Positions 47,887 to 56,696 of a stretch of 64,000 nucleotides of DNA are shown piece by piece; the stretch's first letter is position 1; each line of letters opens with the position of its first letter. Below the pieces are notes generated by a model. The model worked only from the letters and a program-made list of their open reading frames with translations, searched no databases and had not been told where the DNA came from. The position numbers and the translations under genes are program-made. This DNA comes from Chryseobacterium sp. Bi04 (lineage in GTDB: Bacteria > Bacteroidota > Bacteroidia > Flavobacteriales > Weeksellaceae), in assembly GCF_918698085.1 (NCBI RefSeq), contig NZ_CAKKLP010000004.1, positions 186,001 through 250,000 of the forward strand. The letters run 5' to 3'.

Positions 47887-47943
47887 CAAAGAAACGGTTT
47901 ACTTTAAAATATTGATTTAATTTAACTATCACAAAGATATCAC
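47887..47943 (-). promoter_or_regulatory. Shared-type promoter 5 (GTGATA-N5-GTGATA, 32 bp, TTTCTTTG)
   Basis: On the minus strand: GTGATA (47943-47938), TCTTT, GTGATA (47932-47927), 32 bp, then TTTCTTTG (47894-47887), the weakest -7 box of the set, and no T-run. The TPR-LuxR start is 118 bp downstream. Confidence 0.7.
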
Positions 47944-48297
47944 ATGCCAGCATCCTCTTCATTTATTGACTATTTAAGCTTACCAACGAATGCTTAGTCA
48001 AAGAAAACAATAGGCATTAGGTAGTTCGATCAATATGAGAGGTGTTCTTATAGTTTTGAAAAGAACCTTAAGACTGTATATAAGATTTATAATTACATGT
48101 ATTGTGTCCAAATTTTTTGATATTATATTTATTTTTGTCCTCACCAACAAAATTTTTGTTATAAAAAAGAGAATTGAATTTAAATAGTTTTCCTTATTAT
48201 TTAGTAGTTAAAAAAGTATAGACTGTAAATAAGAATTATTTTTTTATAAAAACTTAATAATATGTGGTCGAGTAAATCTTTAAGTCTATACTTTCAA

Positions 48298-48750
48298 TCA
48301 TCTATAAATTGCTTGTTTTAAAGCAATGAAAATTTCTGTTTTCAAATCCAATTTTTGCAATTTTTCAAGAATTTGTAATAAGTGATTATTATCCTTGCAG
48401 ATAACCTTAAGGAAAAAATTATAATTTCCTGTAGTAAAATGCGCTTCTACTACTTCATTGATTTCGTACAATGATTTTAATAAATCAGAATGACTGATTC
48501 TTTGATCTAAAGAAACTCCTATAAATGAAATATGATCGTAGCTAATTTTTTTTGAATTTAACTGAGTTGTAGAGCAGTCAATAACCTGTGCTTCTTCAAG
48601 CTTTTTAATCTTGTTTTGAATTGCTCTCGGTGAAATTTTTAAATTGTTGGCAATATGAACAACAGATGTTTTCGTGTGATCTGTTAACATGTAGATAATT
48701 TGCTTATCAATCGAGTCTAAACAATAATTAAACTGTTCTTTTTTTTTCAT
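48298..48750 (-). CDS. Lrp/AsnC-family transcriptional regulator
   Basis: 150 residues. Winged helix about 8-60 (LDSIDKQIIYMLTDHTKTSV, ISPRAIQNKIKKLEEAQVI), then a RAM domain (EVVEAHFTTGNYNFFLKVIC, NNHLLQILEKL). It is clearly a paralogue of 14149-14622. Both stand alone within about 0.3-1 kb of secreted-protein genes (here 49587 on the other strand). The ligand is unknown. It is one candidate for the protein that binds the repeated GTGATA sites, but nothing in the sequence proves this. Confidence 0.85.
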   Translation of the reverse strand: MKKKEQFNYCLDSIDKQIIYMLTDHTKTSVVHIANNLKISPRAIQNKIKKLEEAQVIDCSTTQLNSKKISYDHISFIGVSLDQRISHSDLLKSLYEINEVVEAHFTTGNYNFFLKVICKDNNHLLQILEKLQKLDLKTEIFIALKQAIYR

Positions 48751-49586
48751 TAGTGTATTTTTGTTGTATTTAAAATTTTTGTGTTAGGTCTAAACTATCC
48801 ACATTATATCTTTCCGGGTTAAATGTAAACTTTGAGTTTGTAATATTCTGATAATGAACTATTGTTAACTATTACTCTGTTGTTTTTCTCAGAAGTTTTA
48901 AATCTTTATTGAATAATCAAAGACACATGTTATACTATATTTGTTATAAGAATAGTTAACATCTCTCTTAAAGTAACTGTTATTTTTATGTTTAGTTTTA
49001 TCACTTTTGCTGCAAATGTACATCGTAATATTGTTTTTTAAAATTAATTAAATATCTCCTAGATGTCACATTTATTTGACACTATTTAAATTGTTGTTTT
49101 GAAATAAACCATTAATTTAAGCCTAAGAGAAAATAAATGAGATTACTTATTTCTCTTAGGCTATAGTTGCTGAAAATACTTGGACAATAAAATTCATACA
49201 GAGATGGTATTTGATTTGTTTTCCAATTTTTAACAGATTAGGGTTTTCTTACAGAAGGTAATAATAATTGGTTATGTTGAATATGAATGCTTAAAAAGGT
49301 TTTTAGTTTTATCATTTCATGCTGGTTTTTATAGAACTTTATTATTTTAATTTACAGTTAAAGGGTTTAGGTTTATATTTCATGAGATATTATTTGCTTT
49401 GCATTATATGATTTTTGTCGATGTGATACATGTGTGATATCTGTTTTTATTTGGCAGAATATTTTAAGTTCTAGTTTTGTACGGTAACAAAAAGTATGAG
49501 ATTTTGATAGTCATTAGTAAATTTTGTACTCCTATGAACTAAGATAAAACTTAGAGCTGAAAAATTAACAATTAAACAAAAGTCAT
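48751..49586. other. Divergent intergenic region with hairpin and promoter
   Basis: 836 bp. It contains a strong hairpin at 49120-49162 (AGCCTAAGAGAAAATAA / TTATTTCTCTTAGGCT, one bulge) without a T-tail and the shared-type promoter at 49423-49479. No gene is seen. Confidence 0.6.
49423..49479 (+). promoter_or_regulatory. Shared-type promoter 6 (GTGATA-N5-GTGATA, 32 bp, TAGTTTTG)
   Basis: GTGATA (49423-49428), CATGT, GTGATA (49434-49439), a 32-bp spacer with T5, then TAGTTTTG (49472-49479). The secreted-protein ATG lies 107 bp downstream. Confidence 0.85.
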
Positions 49587-50339
49587 ATGAAAAAAAAGAT
49601 CTTTATTTTGCCTTTATTTCTTGCTGTTATTTTCTATGGACAAACAGGTCGTGTTGGTATTGACACTGCTGATCCTCAGCGAACGTTAGATGTTAACGGG
49701 AACTTGAGAATTCGCACACTTGACAATAAAGTTGATAATGCTGTATACAATAGAATATTGATCGGAGATAGCGATGGAAATATTGATTATGTTCCAATTG
49801 AAAGATTTAATGTGGATTTACCATCGATATCTACCATTAGATATGCTACCAAAACAGTAAGTGTTCCACCAGCCAAAGACATGAATACAGATTTTATAAC
49901 CATCGGCGACGTTTCATTCAGGTATCGTAGTCGTGAAGTCTGCACATCATCTGTTCCAATTGTTGGATGTACCAGTTCCTATGTTGGAGGTAGATTACAG
50001 TTCCGTTTCAATAACACAAGTGGATTAGGGACATATTGGACAAGTGCCACAGAAGTTTTGGGAAATGGTGGAAAATATGATAGATATCAAGCTGGAACGA
50101 CTATTGGAGTTTCTCCTGTTATAGCAAATGATACAATTGGATGGACTGCAATTGATTATGATTATAATCCTAATCAGAGAGATGTAGGTACTGTAAACTT
50201 AATTTTACATGCTACTAATGATATCTACAGAATATCAATGATCATGAATAGCAGCTTACCCGCAGTACCAAACTTAAATATAAGTCAAGAAAATGCAAAA
50301 ATTGTTTTCTTTATTGAGCGTTTGAGTGATAATAACTGA
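49587..50339 (+). CDS. Secreted surface protein, tandem copy 1
   Basis: 250 residues with signal peptide (MKKKIFILPLFLAVIFYGQ). The mature start GRVGIDTADPQRTLDVNGNL is the G-x-x-x-x-x-P-x-x-T-L-D-V-x-G motif found at the front of many Bacteroidota secreted proteins. The segment RILIGDSDGNIDYVPIERF follows. Two cysteines (REVCTSSVPIVGC) may form a disulfide. The C-terminal 140 residues are rich in Tyr, Gly and Asn. Function is unknown. It is almost identical to the gene at 50722, but only this copy has the shared-type promoter. Confidence 0.75.
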   Translation: MKKKIFILPLFLAVIFYGQTGRVGIDTADPQRTLDVNGNLRIRTLDNKVDNAVYNRILIGDSDGNIDYVPIERFNVDLPSISTIRYATKTVSVPPAKDMNTDFITIGDVSFRYRSREVCTSSVPIVGCTSSYVGGRLQFRFNNTSGLGTYWTSATEVLGNGGKYDRYQAGTTIGVSPVIANDTIGWTAIDYDYNPNQRDVGTVNLILHATNDIYRISMIMNSSLPAVPNLNISQENAKIVFFIERLSDNN

Positions 50340-50721
50340 TAATAAATTTTAGCAAAATTTAAAACATATCTGCTAGATTTAATTTTGAGTGAAATTTTAA
50401 GTATTCATTTGAAATGAATCGTTCAGTCTAATTAGTTTTGATCCAGTTTAAAATTAAAGTTTTTATCAAACGGGTTTTGATTTGTATTGCAAAATGGTTT
50501 GAGCCTCCGCGTCGAAAATAAATATTATTTCCGTGGCCAAGTTTTATTTAACACCATAACTTTAATTAGAAAATTGACGTTAAAACTATTTTTCATAGAT
50601 TCTATTTTAGAAGTAATCTACAAAAGTATTTTTTTATCTGTTTAATTAAAATATCTTCCCATATCCTTTTATATATTTTGACGATTATATCATTTAAGTA
50701 AATAATAAAACAAACAATATT
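50340..50721. other. Spacer between the tandem paralogues
   Basis: 382 bp, no gene. A TATATTTTG at about 50675-50685 might be a -7 box for the second copy. No GTGATA repeats are present. Confidence 0.45.
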
Positions 50722-51474
50722 ATGAAAAAAAAAGTATTTATTTTGCCCTTATTTCTTGCGGCTATTTTTTATGGACAAACAGGTCGGGTTGGTATTAACA
50801 CTACTGACCCTCAGCGAACGTTAGATGTTAATGGGAATTTGAGAATTCGTACACTTGACAACAAAGATGGTAATAATGCTTACAATAGAATATTGATCGG
50901 AGATAGTGCTGGAAATATTGACTATGTTCCAATTGAAAGGTTTAATGTAGATTTGCCATCGATATCTACCATTAGATATGTTACAGGCACAGTTAGTGTT
51001 CCGCCGGCTAAAGATATTAACACAAGTTCTATAACCATCGGCGACGTTTCATTCAGGTATCGTAGTCGTGAAGTCTGCACATCATCTATTCCAATTGTTG
51101 GATGTACCAGTTCCTATGTTGGAGGTAGATTACAGTTCCGTTTCAATAATACAAGTGGATTAGGAACATATTGGACAAGTGCCACAGAAGTTTTGGGAAA
51201 TGGCGGAAAATATGATAGATATCAAGCTGGAACGACTATTGGAGTTTCTCCTGTTATAGCAAATGATACAATTGGATGGACTGAAATTGATTATGATTAT
51301 AATCCTAATCAGAGAGATGTAGGTACTGTAAACTTAATTTTACATGCTACTAATGATATTTACAGAATATCAATGATCATGAATAGCAGCTTACCCGCAG
51401 TACCAAACTTAAATATTAATCAAGAAAATGCAAAAATTGTTTTCTTTATTGAACGTTTAAGTGATAATAATTAA
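50722..51474 (+). CDS. Secreted surface protein, tandem copy 2
   Basis: 250 residues, the same length as copy 1 and about 92-95% identical by eye. Differences cluster in the first 110 residues (INTTDPQRT; NKDGNNAYN; GTVSVPPAKDINTSSITI). The remaining 140 residues differ at only three or four places. The signal peptide and the cysteine pair are kept. It ends at a terminator. Unequal sequence divergence along the gene suggests partial gene conversion between the copies (inference). Confidence 0.75.
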   Translation: MKKKVFILPLFLAAIFYGQTGRVGINTTDPQRTLDVNGNLRIRTLDNKDGNNAYNRILIGDSAGNIDYVPIERFNVDLPSISTIRYVTGTVSVPPAKDINTSSITIGDVSFRYRSREVCTSSIPIVGCTSSYVGGRLQFRFNNTSGLGTYWTSATEVLGNGGKYDRYQAGTTIGVSPVIANDTIGWTEIDYDYNPNQRDVGTVNLILHATNDIYRISMIMNSSLPAVPNLNINQENAKIVFFIERLSDNN

Positions 51475-51599
51475 TACTACGGAAGAATAATTAATAAGAA
51501 AGAAGATAATAAAATAATGTTGTTTTAAAAAAACAAACTTTGTCCAGTAGTTTAACCAAATTCAGATAATCTTTCGGAAATAAGTAAAATAAAGTAAAG

Positions 51600-51620
51600 A
51601 GTTCGATATTGTATCGGACT
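51600..51620 (+). terminator. Terminator after the tandem pair
   Basis: Arms AGTTCGATA (51600-51608) and TATCGGACT (51612-51620), one G-U pair, then seven T. Confidence 0.85.
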
Positions 51621-51639
51621 TTTTTTGTGACATTATCAC

Positions 51640-52255
51640 AGGAAGTGCATAAGTTAAAAAGTCAGGGCTCAGACTATAAAATATGAGTCTATTTTCAAAA
51701 ATAAGCATAAATTGGTTAAAATAAATCCCCAAATTATGAGTGGTCGTCGTTCATTGTTTGGTTGCTTCTTTTACCTCGAGATAACTGATTTAATATGGCA
51801 TCACCTGTTGTGAATGACATTGTTTTTGGTGTATTTTCTGATATTTCCGTTGAGATTTTCAATTAAATTAGTGGTGTAAATGATTTTACGTATTTCGATT
51901 GGAAATTGAAAAAGACGGTTAATTCACCCCAAGTGTTTCCCCGTGATTGTATTGGCTATAAATATTTATTTTCCCATTTGTGTGCAAAATTATCCAAAGC
52001 TGCTTTTTGCAGCTTCTTTTGTGAGAACAATGTAGATGTTTTTCATATCAGTAGAAAATTCTTTTCTATCTTTCAAACGACATATTTACAGGCATTTTTA
52101 TCTGGTGAACTAAACAGATGCGAGTTTGAGATTCTAGAAAAGCTGAGCAAAAACAGGGAAGTTTACCAGAACACTCATCCAAAAGCTGGAGCTTTCATTC
52201 TTTCCGAGCCACATCCTTTAGGATTTCTTTTTCCCTTCACGGTTTAAACCAATAG
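51640..52255 (-). mobile_element. IS256-family transposase remnant
   Basis: Minus-strand pieces give KDRKEFSTDMKNIYIVLTKE, AHKWENKYL, then LTVFFNFPIEIRKIIYTTNL followed by IENLNGNIRKYTKN. This is the well-known IS256 C-terminal block (F-x-x-P-x-x-I-R-K-x-I-Y-T-T-N-x-I-E). Several stops; no intact frame. Confidence 0.85.
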
Positions 52256-52309
52256 CCAAATAAATGGTTTTGTTAATGACTTTTTAGTTCTAACTAACCT
52301 TAAAAACAA

Positions 52310-52425
52310 TTCCGTTTATCCAAACAGTTAGATATACTTCATATAGAGTTCTGTTCAGATAGAATTTTAATAATTTGAACTTCTGATAGTTTACTATTTT
52401 CATATCTATCCTATTATAACTATAT
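52310..52425 (-). mobile_element. IS3-family remnant D (start of orfA)
   Basis: DNA at about 52350-52410 aligns with the orfA start of remnant E (AATTTTAATAATTTGAACTT and the following TCTGATAGTTTACT). Confidence 0.6.
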
Positions 52426-52485
52426 TTCTAAGTGCGAAGGTTTGAGGAAGTCTTCACCCAACGATTGTCAGTATATTTATCAGAT

Positions 52486-52542
52486 GTGATACGTATGTGA
52501 TATTTATCTTTTTTCTTTTCTCTGATTTTATTATTCTATTTG
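52486..52542 (+). promoter_or_regulatory. Shared-type promoter 7 (GTGATA-N5-GTGATA, 32 bp, TCTATTTG)
   Basis: GTGATA (52486-52491), CGTAT, GTGATA (52497-52502), a 32-bp spacer with T6, then TCTATTTG (52535-52542). It points at the chimeric lipoprotein gene 243 bp downstream. Confidence 0.8.
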
Positions 52543-52785
52543 CAGGAGAATAATAAGGTATTTAATTTTTCTTGTTGATGTAATAATGTACTTTATGATA
52601 AGATTCTAAATTCACATATGATTAATCTTATAGCATTAAATACAGCATGTACGATGTATGCTTATTTAATGCTTGGATTATTTTTATAATTAATAGGAGA
52701 AAACTTCTTAAGAATTGCATTAATGAGTCAATAACAAAGGATAGAATTGATGAATTGTAAGGTTAATATTGACACTAAAGATTTT

Positions 52786-53562
52786 ATGAAAATGAATTAC
52801 AAAATTTTATTTGTTTTGCCGTTGCTTGCTATTTTTAATAGTTGTGCAACTATGTCACAAGTTTTCATAAAAAACGAAGTTACTACTAATAAAGAAGCTT
52901 TAGAAAAAAAAGAATCAGACAATAGGGTTAGGATTTTTGGACATATAATAGCAGCAGCGTTTTTATTTGCAGGAATGCTTTCTGCACAAAAAATTGATAT
53001 CAATGCAATGCCAAAACCAGGGCCTACCCCTGCCATCAACATTGCCCAACCAAAAACCTTCCAGCTAAGCAACGGGCTTACCGTAATGGTGGTTGAAAAC
53101 AACAAACTGCCAAGAGTAAATACTATGCTTTCCATTGATGTACCTCCCTACTTTGAAGGAAATGTAACAGGGGTAAGTCAAATTATGGCAAAACAGTTCA
53201 AAAACGGAACAGCCAGCATAGGTAAAGGCGAATTTAATAAAAGAATTGATTTCCTAGGAGCAAATGTTAATTTTAGTTCAAAGGGAGCCACTTCCAACTC
53301 GCTTTCAAAATATTTCCCGGAAGTATTGGGACTTATGGCCGATGCAATTGTTAATCCAAGGTTTTCTGCTAAAGAGATTCAAAACTTCAAAGAGGGTACG
53401 TCACAAGTTTTCATAAAAAACGAAGTTACTACTAATAAAGAAGCTTTAGAAAAAAAAGAATCAGACAATAGGGTTAGGATTTTTGGATATATATATGAAT
53501 ACCCAAATGATAAGCCAGGTGATTGTTGCTTACATTTATTACCACCAAAGCCAAGTAAATGA
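52786..53562 (+). CDS. Lipoprotein gene interrupted in frame by a piece of the M16 gene
   Basis: 258 residues from the ATG at 52786, where the lipoprotein signal MKMNYKILFVLPLLAIFNSC begins; an in-frame ATG at 52747 adds a hydrophilic extension. Residues about 24-52 (SQVFIKNEVTTNKEALEKKE...) recur at about 206-234. Between them lies a copy of residues 8-157 of the M16 protein at 56697. The original lipoprotein was probably only about 76 residues, ending YIYEYPNDKPGDCCLHLLPP. Everything stays in one frame, so a fusion lipoprotein could be made. The M16 piece is incomplete and has no catalytic motif. The shared-type promoter at 52486 lies upstream. Confidence 0.75.
   Translation: MKMNYKILFVLPLLAIFNSCATMSQVFIKNEVTTNKEALEKKESDNRVRIFGHIIAAAFLFAGMLSAQKIDINAMPKPGPTPAINIAQPKTFQLSNGLTVMVVENNKLPRVNTMLSIDVPPYFEGNVTGVSQIMAKQFKNGTASIGKGEFNKRIDFLGANVNFSSKGATSNSLSKYFPEVLGLMADAIVNPRFSAKEIQNFKEGTSQVFIKNEVTTNKEALEKKESDNRVRIFGYIYEYPNDKPGDCCLHLLPPKPSK
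52854..52941 (+). repeat. 88-bp duplication flanking the M16 insert, left
   Basis: Identical to 53400-53487 as far as I can see, at an offset of 546 bp (182 codons). It belongs to the original lipoprotein gene. Confidence 0.9.
52948..53399 (+). repeat. 452-bp copy of the M16 gene (source 56718-57169)
   Basis: It matches 56718-57169 at an offset of 3770 bp. The single difference I see is CCAAAAACC against CCCAAAACC near 53051/56821. Sharp junctions at both ends. Confidence 0.9.
53400..53487 (+). repeat. 88-bp duplication flanking the M16 insert, right
   Basis: Partner of 52854-52941; the lipoprotein sequence continues from here to its stop at 53562. Confidence 0.9.
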
Positions 53563-53700
53563 TTTTGCATGTGACCTGTAAAGTTTTTGAAGGAGTATTT
53601 TGCGGTTTTATTTTTAAAATTTTATAAAAATTGGAAGTGGTTATGTTTTTTTTATATAATAGAAATTGTGTACATAGATCTATGACTTGTTGTCTTATAG

Positions 53701-53940
53701 GTGAATGGACATAAGATCTTTATAAGGTGGATAGATATTATACCATGGTGTATATCATTAAATATAATTTTTTTTTTTGATTTCAATAGTAAACGGATTT
53801 TTTTCATTCTAATATTTTTGCTTTTCAAATATTTTGTTGTATTTGAAGGAGTAAGTAGAAGAATAGTCATTAAGTTTAACAAGAGTAGACGTTCTTTAGT
53901 TATTATTTTATCTATTGCAATGGTGATAATTTTGGTTTAA
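53701..53940 (+). CDS. Possible small membrane protein
   Basis: 79 residues with three hydrophobic stretches (WCISLNIIFFFDF, IFFILIFLLFKYFVVF, LVIILSIAMVIILV) separated by basic residues. It has no recognisable family, and AT-rich DNA easily yields such frames. It follows the chimeric lipoprotein by 138 bp in the same direction. Confidence 0.3.
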   Translation: MNGHKIFIRWIDIIPWCISLNIIFFFDFNSKRIFFILIFLLFKYFVVFEGVSRRIVIKFNKSRRSLVIILSIAMVIILV

Positions 53941-54149
53941 AGTCTATGAGAATTGATAAGGGCCAATTTAATCACATTGCAATAGTATTTTGATCGCAAA
54001 AGAATTATTTAAACTTATTAATTCGTATAATTTCTGCGTGATCTGTAATTTTACCATGTTTAAGGACACTCAAAAGTATTTTTTTGTTAATCACTTCTTG
54101 TTGTTAAAGTTTTGTTGAAATGTGGGAAAATCTTTTGGATGATATTTTT

Positions 54150-55010
54150 GATTTTTCCATATTTCAACAAAAATCTCTTGGTGTGAGATATTGCAGAGCA
54201 TTTTGAGGCCGTTCATTACTTTTTTAGACGGTAACTCGTATCAATAGTGATATTCAAAATTTCTCTGTTAAAATCGTCAATGTATTTAAGCTTCTCACGC
54301 TTTGCCGCATTCCAAAGTGTCGTGCATAAAGTCCATACTCCAAGTTATGTTTGGATAGATGGGACGAAGTAATGGTTCTTTACCCTTGCTGGAAGCCTTT
54401 TCTTACGCTTATCTTTTAAATTCAGCTTCATCGTTTGTAAATCCTGTAAACCGCTTGTGATTCGATCTAAACCCCAAACTTCGTAATCGATGGTGCAGCG
54501 TCCAAAATCCCCATATATGTATGATGCTGAAAGCAAAAACAGCTCTTCCCGAATGTTGTTATCTTCTTCGTTTTTATTCTTTCTGTAATAAAAACCGAAC
54601 TTTTAATGACAAAAATATCCTATGCCTTGCGAGAACTCATATTGAATGCTGCCTTCGAATAAGCAACTAATTCCTGCCTTTATAAGGCGTTAAAGCTTTT
54701 TTGCAATCACATCTTTCATCACTATATTTTCCAGAGTAAACTCTGTCATGATTTTTTTTAACTGAGAAAGTTCTCTTTTTAATTATTTCATTTTAGAGAG
54801 CTGTTGTACATCCAGCCCTCAATATTTACTCTTCCATTTGTAGAAAGTTGGCTGGCTGATACCGCGCTATCGACAAATATCATTTACCGTTTTTCCTTGA
54901 TTTTGCTCAGACAAAATTTTAATAATCTGAACTTCTGAAAATTTACTGTTTTTCATAGCATTCCAAATTTAGAAACTATATTTTTATACATACCTGTTCT
55001 TGGGGAAGAT
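54150..55010 (-). mobile_element. IS3-family remnant E (orfA and part of orfB)
   Basis: The longest of five remnants. On the minus strand from about 54957: M-K-N-S-K-F-S-E-V-Q-I-I-K-I-L-S-E-Q-N, then GISQPTFYKWK-like sequence, and, frame-shifted near 54200-54350, WSMDFMH-T and YIDDFNREILNITIDTSYR. A hairpin TTGTTGAAAT...ATTTCAACAA lies at about 54112-54172, just beyond. Confidence 0.8.
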
Positions 55011-55167
55011 TACAAGGTAACTAAGATTAATTATGTTGTTTTGTCTTTTCAGGAAGTTCCAATTGTTTTTAATATTTAAATAGATTTAATTGATGAAAAT
55101 ATTTCTTGCTGTAATTTCAGTTGGTAATTCTCAGTCAAGATCCTATTAATTTTAAGATAGATTTCGT

Positions 55168-55224
55168 GTGATATATATGTGATACTGTATTTTTTGTAAT
55201 ATTTAAATGGTTGCTCTATAATTG
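55168..55224 (+). promoter_or_regulatory. Shared-type promoter 8 (GTGATA-N5-GTGATA, 32 bp, TATAATTG)
   Basis: GTGATA (55168-55173), TATAT, GTGATA (55179-55184), a 32-bp spacer with T6, then TATAATTG (55217-55224). The M16 operon starts 130 bp downstream. Confidence 0.85.
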
Positions 55225-55354
55225 TGATTATAATTAATTCTTTTGTAAGTTATCTTTATGAGGACACAGTTGAAAAAATCAACTAAGTGATTTTACTAAG
55301 ATCAGAGAGGGGTAAATTAAAGAAAAGGTGTAATATTAATAATAACTTGTTAAA

Positions 55355-56689
55355 ATGATAACAAAATTTAGGAGAACAAGAAGACAATTTCTCTCTGCCG
55401 CTGCCGTAGCTTTCTTCGGAATGATACTGAATGCTCAGCAAATCAAATTCGAAGAGTATGATCTTCCGAACGGTCTTCATGTAATTCTTCACCAGGATAA
55501 TTCTGCGCCGGTAGTTACTACAGGGGTTATGTACCATGTAGGAGCAAAGGATGAAGTGAAGGGCAGAACCGGTTTTGCACACTTTTTTGAACACCTTTTA
55601 TTTGAAGGAACTTCCAACATCAAAAGAGGTGAATGGTTTAAGATTGTTTCTTCAAACGGAGGACAGAACAATGCCAATACAACCAACGACAGAACGTATT
55701 ACTACGAAACCTTCCCTTCCAACAACGAACAGTTAGGTCTTTGGATGGAATCAGAAAGAATGCGTGCTTCTGTAATCAATCAAATTGGAGTAGATACCCA
55801 GAGAGAGGTGGTAAAAGAGGAAAAAAGAATGAGAATGGATAACCAGCCCTATGGAAATCTTTTCCCGACCATTCAGAAAAACCTTTTTACCAATCACCCA
55901 TACAACTGGCCAACTATTGGTTCTATGGATGATCTTAATGCAGCAAAGCTTGAAGAATTCCAGGCATTTTATAAAAAATACTATGTTCCCAACAATGCTA
56001 CATTAGTGGTGGCGGGAGACATCAAACCTGAACAAACAAAAAAATGGATTCAGGAATATTACGGAGGTATTCCCAAAGGAACTCTTTATCCAAAAAATTT
56101 CCCTAAAGACGCTCCTATCACTCAGGAAAAAGAAGTGACGGCAACTGATCCCAACATCCAGCTTCCGGCTTATGTTTTCGCATACAGAACACCGACCAAC
56201 AAAGAGAAAGATGCTTACGTTCTTAGCATGCTTTCTTCTTATTTAAGCAGTGGAAAATCATCTGTTTTATATAAAAAATTAGTAGATCAGGATAAAAAAG
56301 CACTTCAGATAGATGCATTCAATGTAGGGCTTGAAGATTACGGTATTTTCGCATTCTTTGCTATTCCGATGGGACAGACTACCAAACAGATTTTACAGGC
56401 TGATATTGATGCAGAGATTGAAAATCTTCAGACAACTTTAATTTCTGATGAAGATTATCAAAAGCTTCAGAACCAGTTTGAAAATCAGTTTGTCAACCAG
56501 AACTCAAGCATTCAGGGAATAGCTGCATCTTTAGCTACCAATCACGTATTGATGGGAAATACCAATCTTATCAATAAGGAAATAGACATTTACAGATCTA
56601 TCAGCAAACAAGATCTTCAAAATGCAGCTAAAAAATATCTGAATTCCAATCAAAGAATCATTATCAACTACGTTCCTGAGAAAAAATAA
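55355..56689 (+). CDS. M16B zinc protease, catalytic subunit
   Basis: 444 residues with a signal-like N-terminus (FLSAAAVAFFGMILNAQ, about 12-28). The inverted zinc motif HFFEH is at 76-80 in GFAHFFEHLLFEGT, with the third ligand in the TQREVVKEEKRM stretch (Glu at about 156). A second M16 half follows (about 210-444) with YVFAYRTPTNKEKDAYVLSM. Such proteins pair with an inactive homologue to form a peptidase chamber, usually in the periplasm or at the outer membrane. The partner starts 7 bp downstream. GC content and codon use look higher than in the AT-rich neighbours, suggesting a stable core operon. Confidence 0.9.
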   Translation: MITKFRRTRRQFLSAAAVAFFGMILNAQQIKFEEYDLPNGLHVILHQDNSAPVVTTGVMYHVGAKDEVKGRTGFAHFFEHLLFEGTSNIKRGEWFKIVSSNGGQNNANTTNDRTYYYETFPSNNEQLGLWMESERMRASVINQIGVDTQREVVKEEKRMRMDNQPYGNLFPTIQKNLFTNHPYNWPTIGSMDDLNAAKLEEFQAFYKKYYVPNNATLVVAGDIKPEQTKKWIQEYYGGIPKGTLYPKNFPKDAPITQEKEVTATDPNIQLPAYVFAYRTPTNKEKDAYVLSMLSSYLSSGKSSVLYKKLVDQDKKALQIDAFNVGLEDYGIFAFFAIPMGQTTKQILQADIDAEIENLQTTLISDEDYQKLQNQFENQFVNQNSSIQGIAASLATNHVLMGNTNLINKEIDIYRSISKQDLQNAAKKYLNSNQRIIINYVPEKK

Positions 56690-56696
56690 TTTACCC

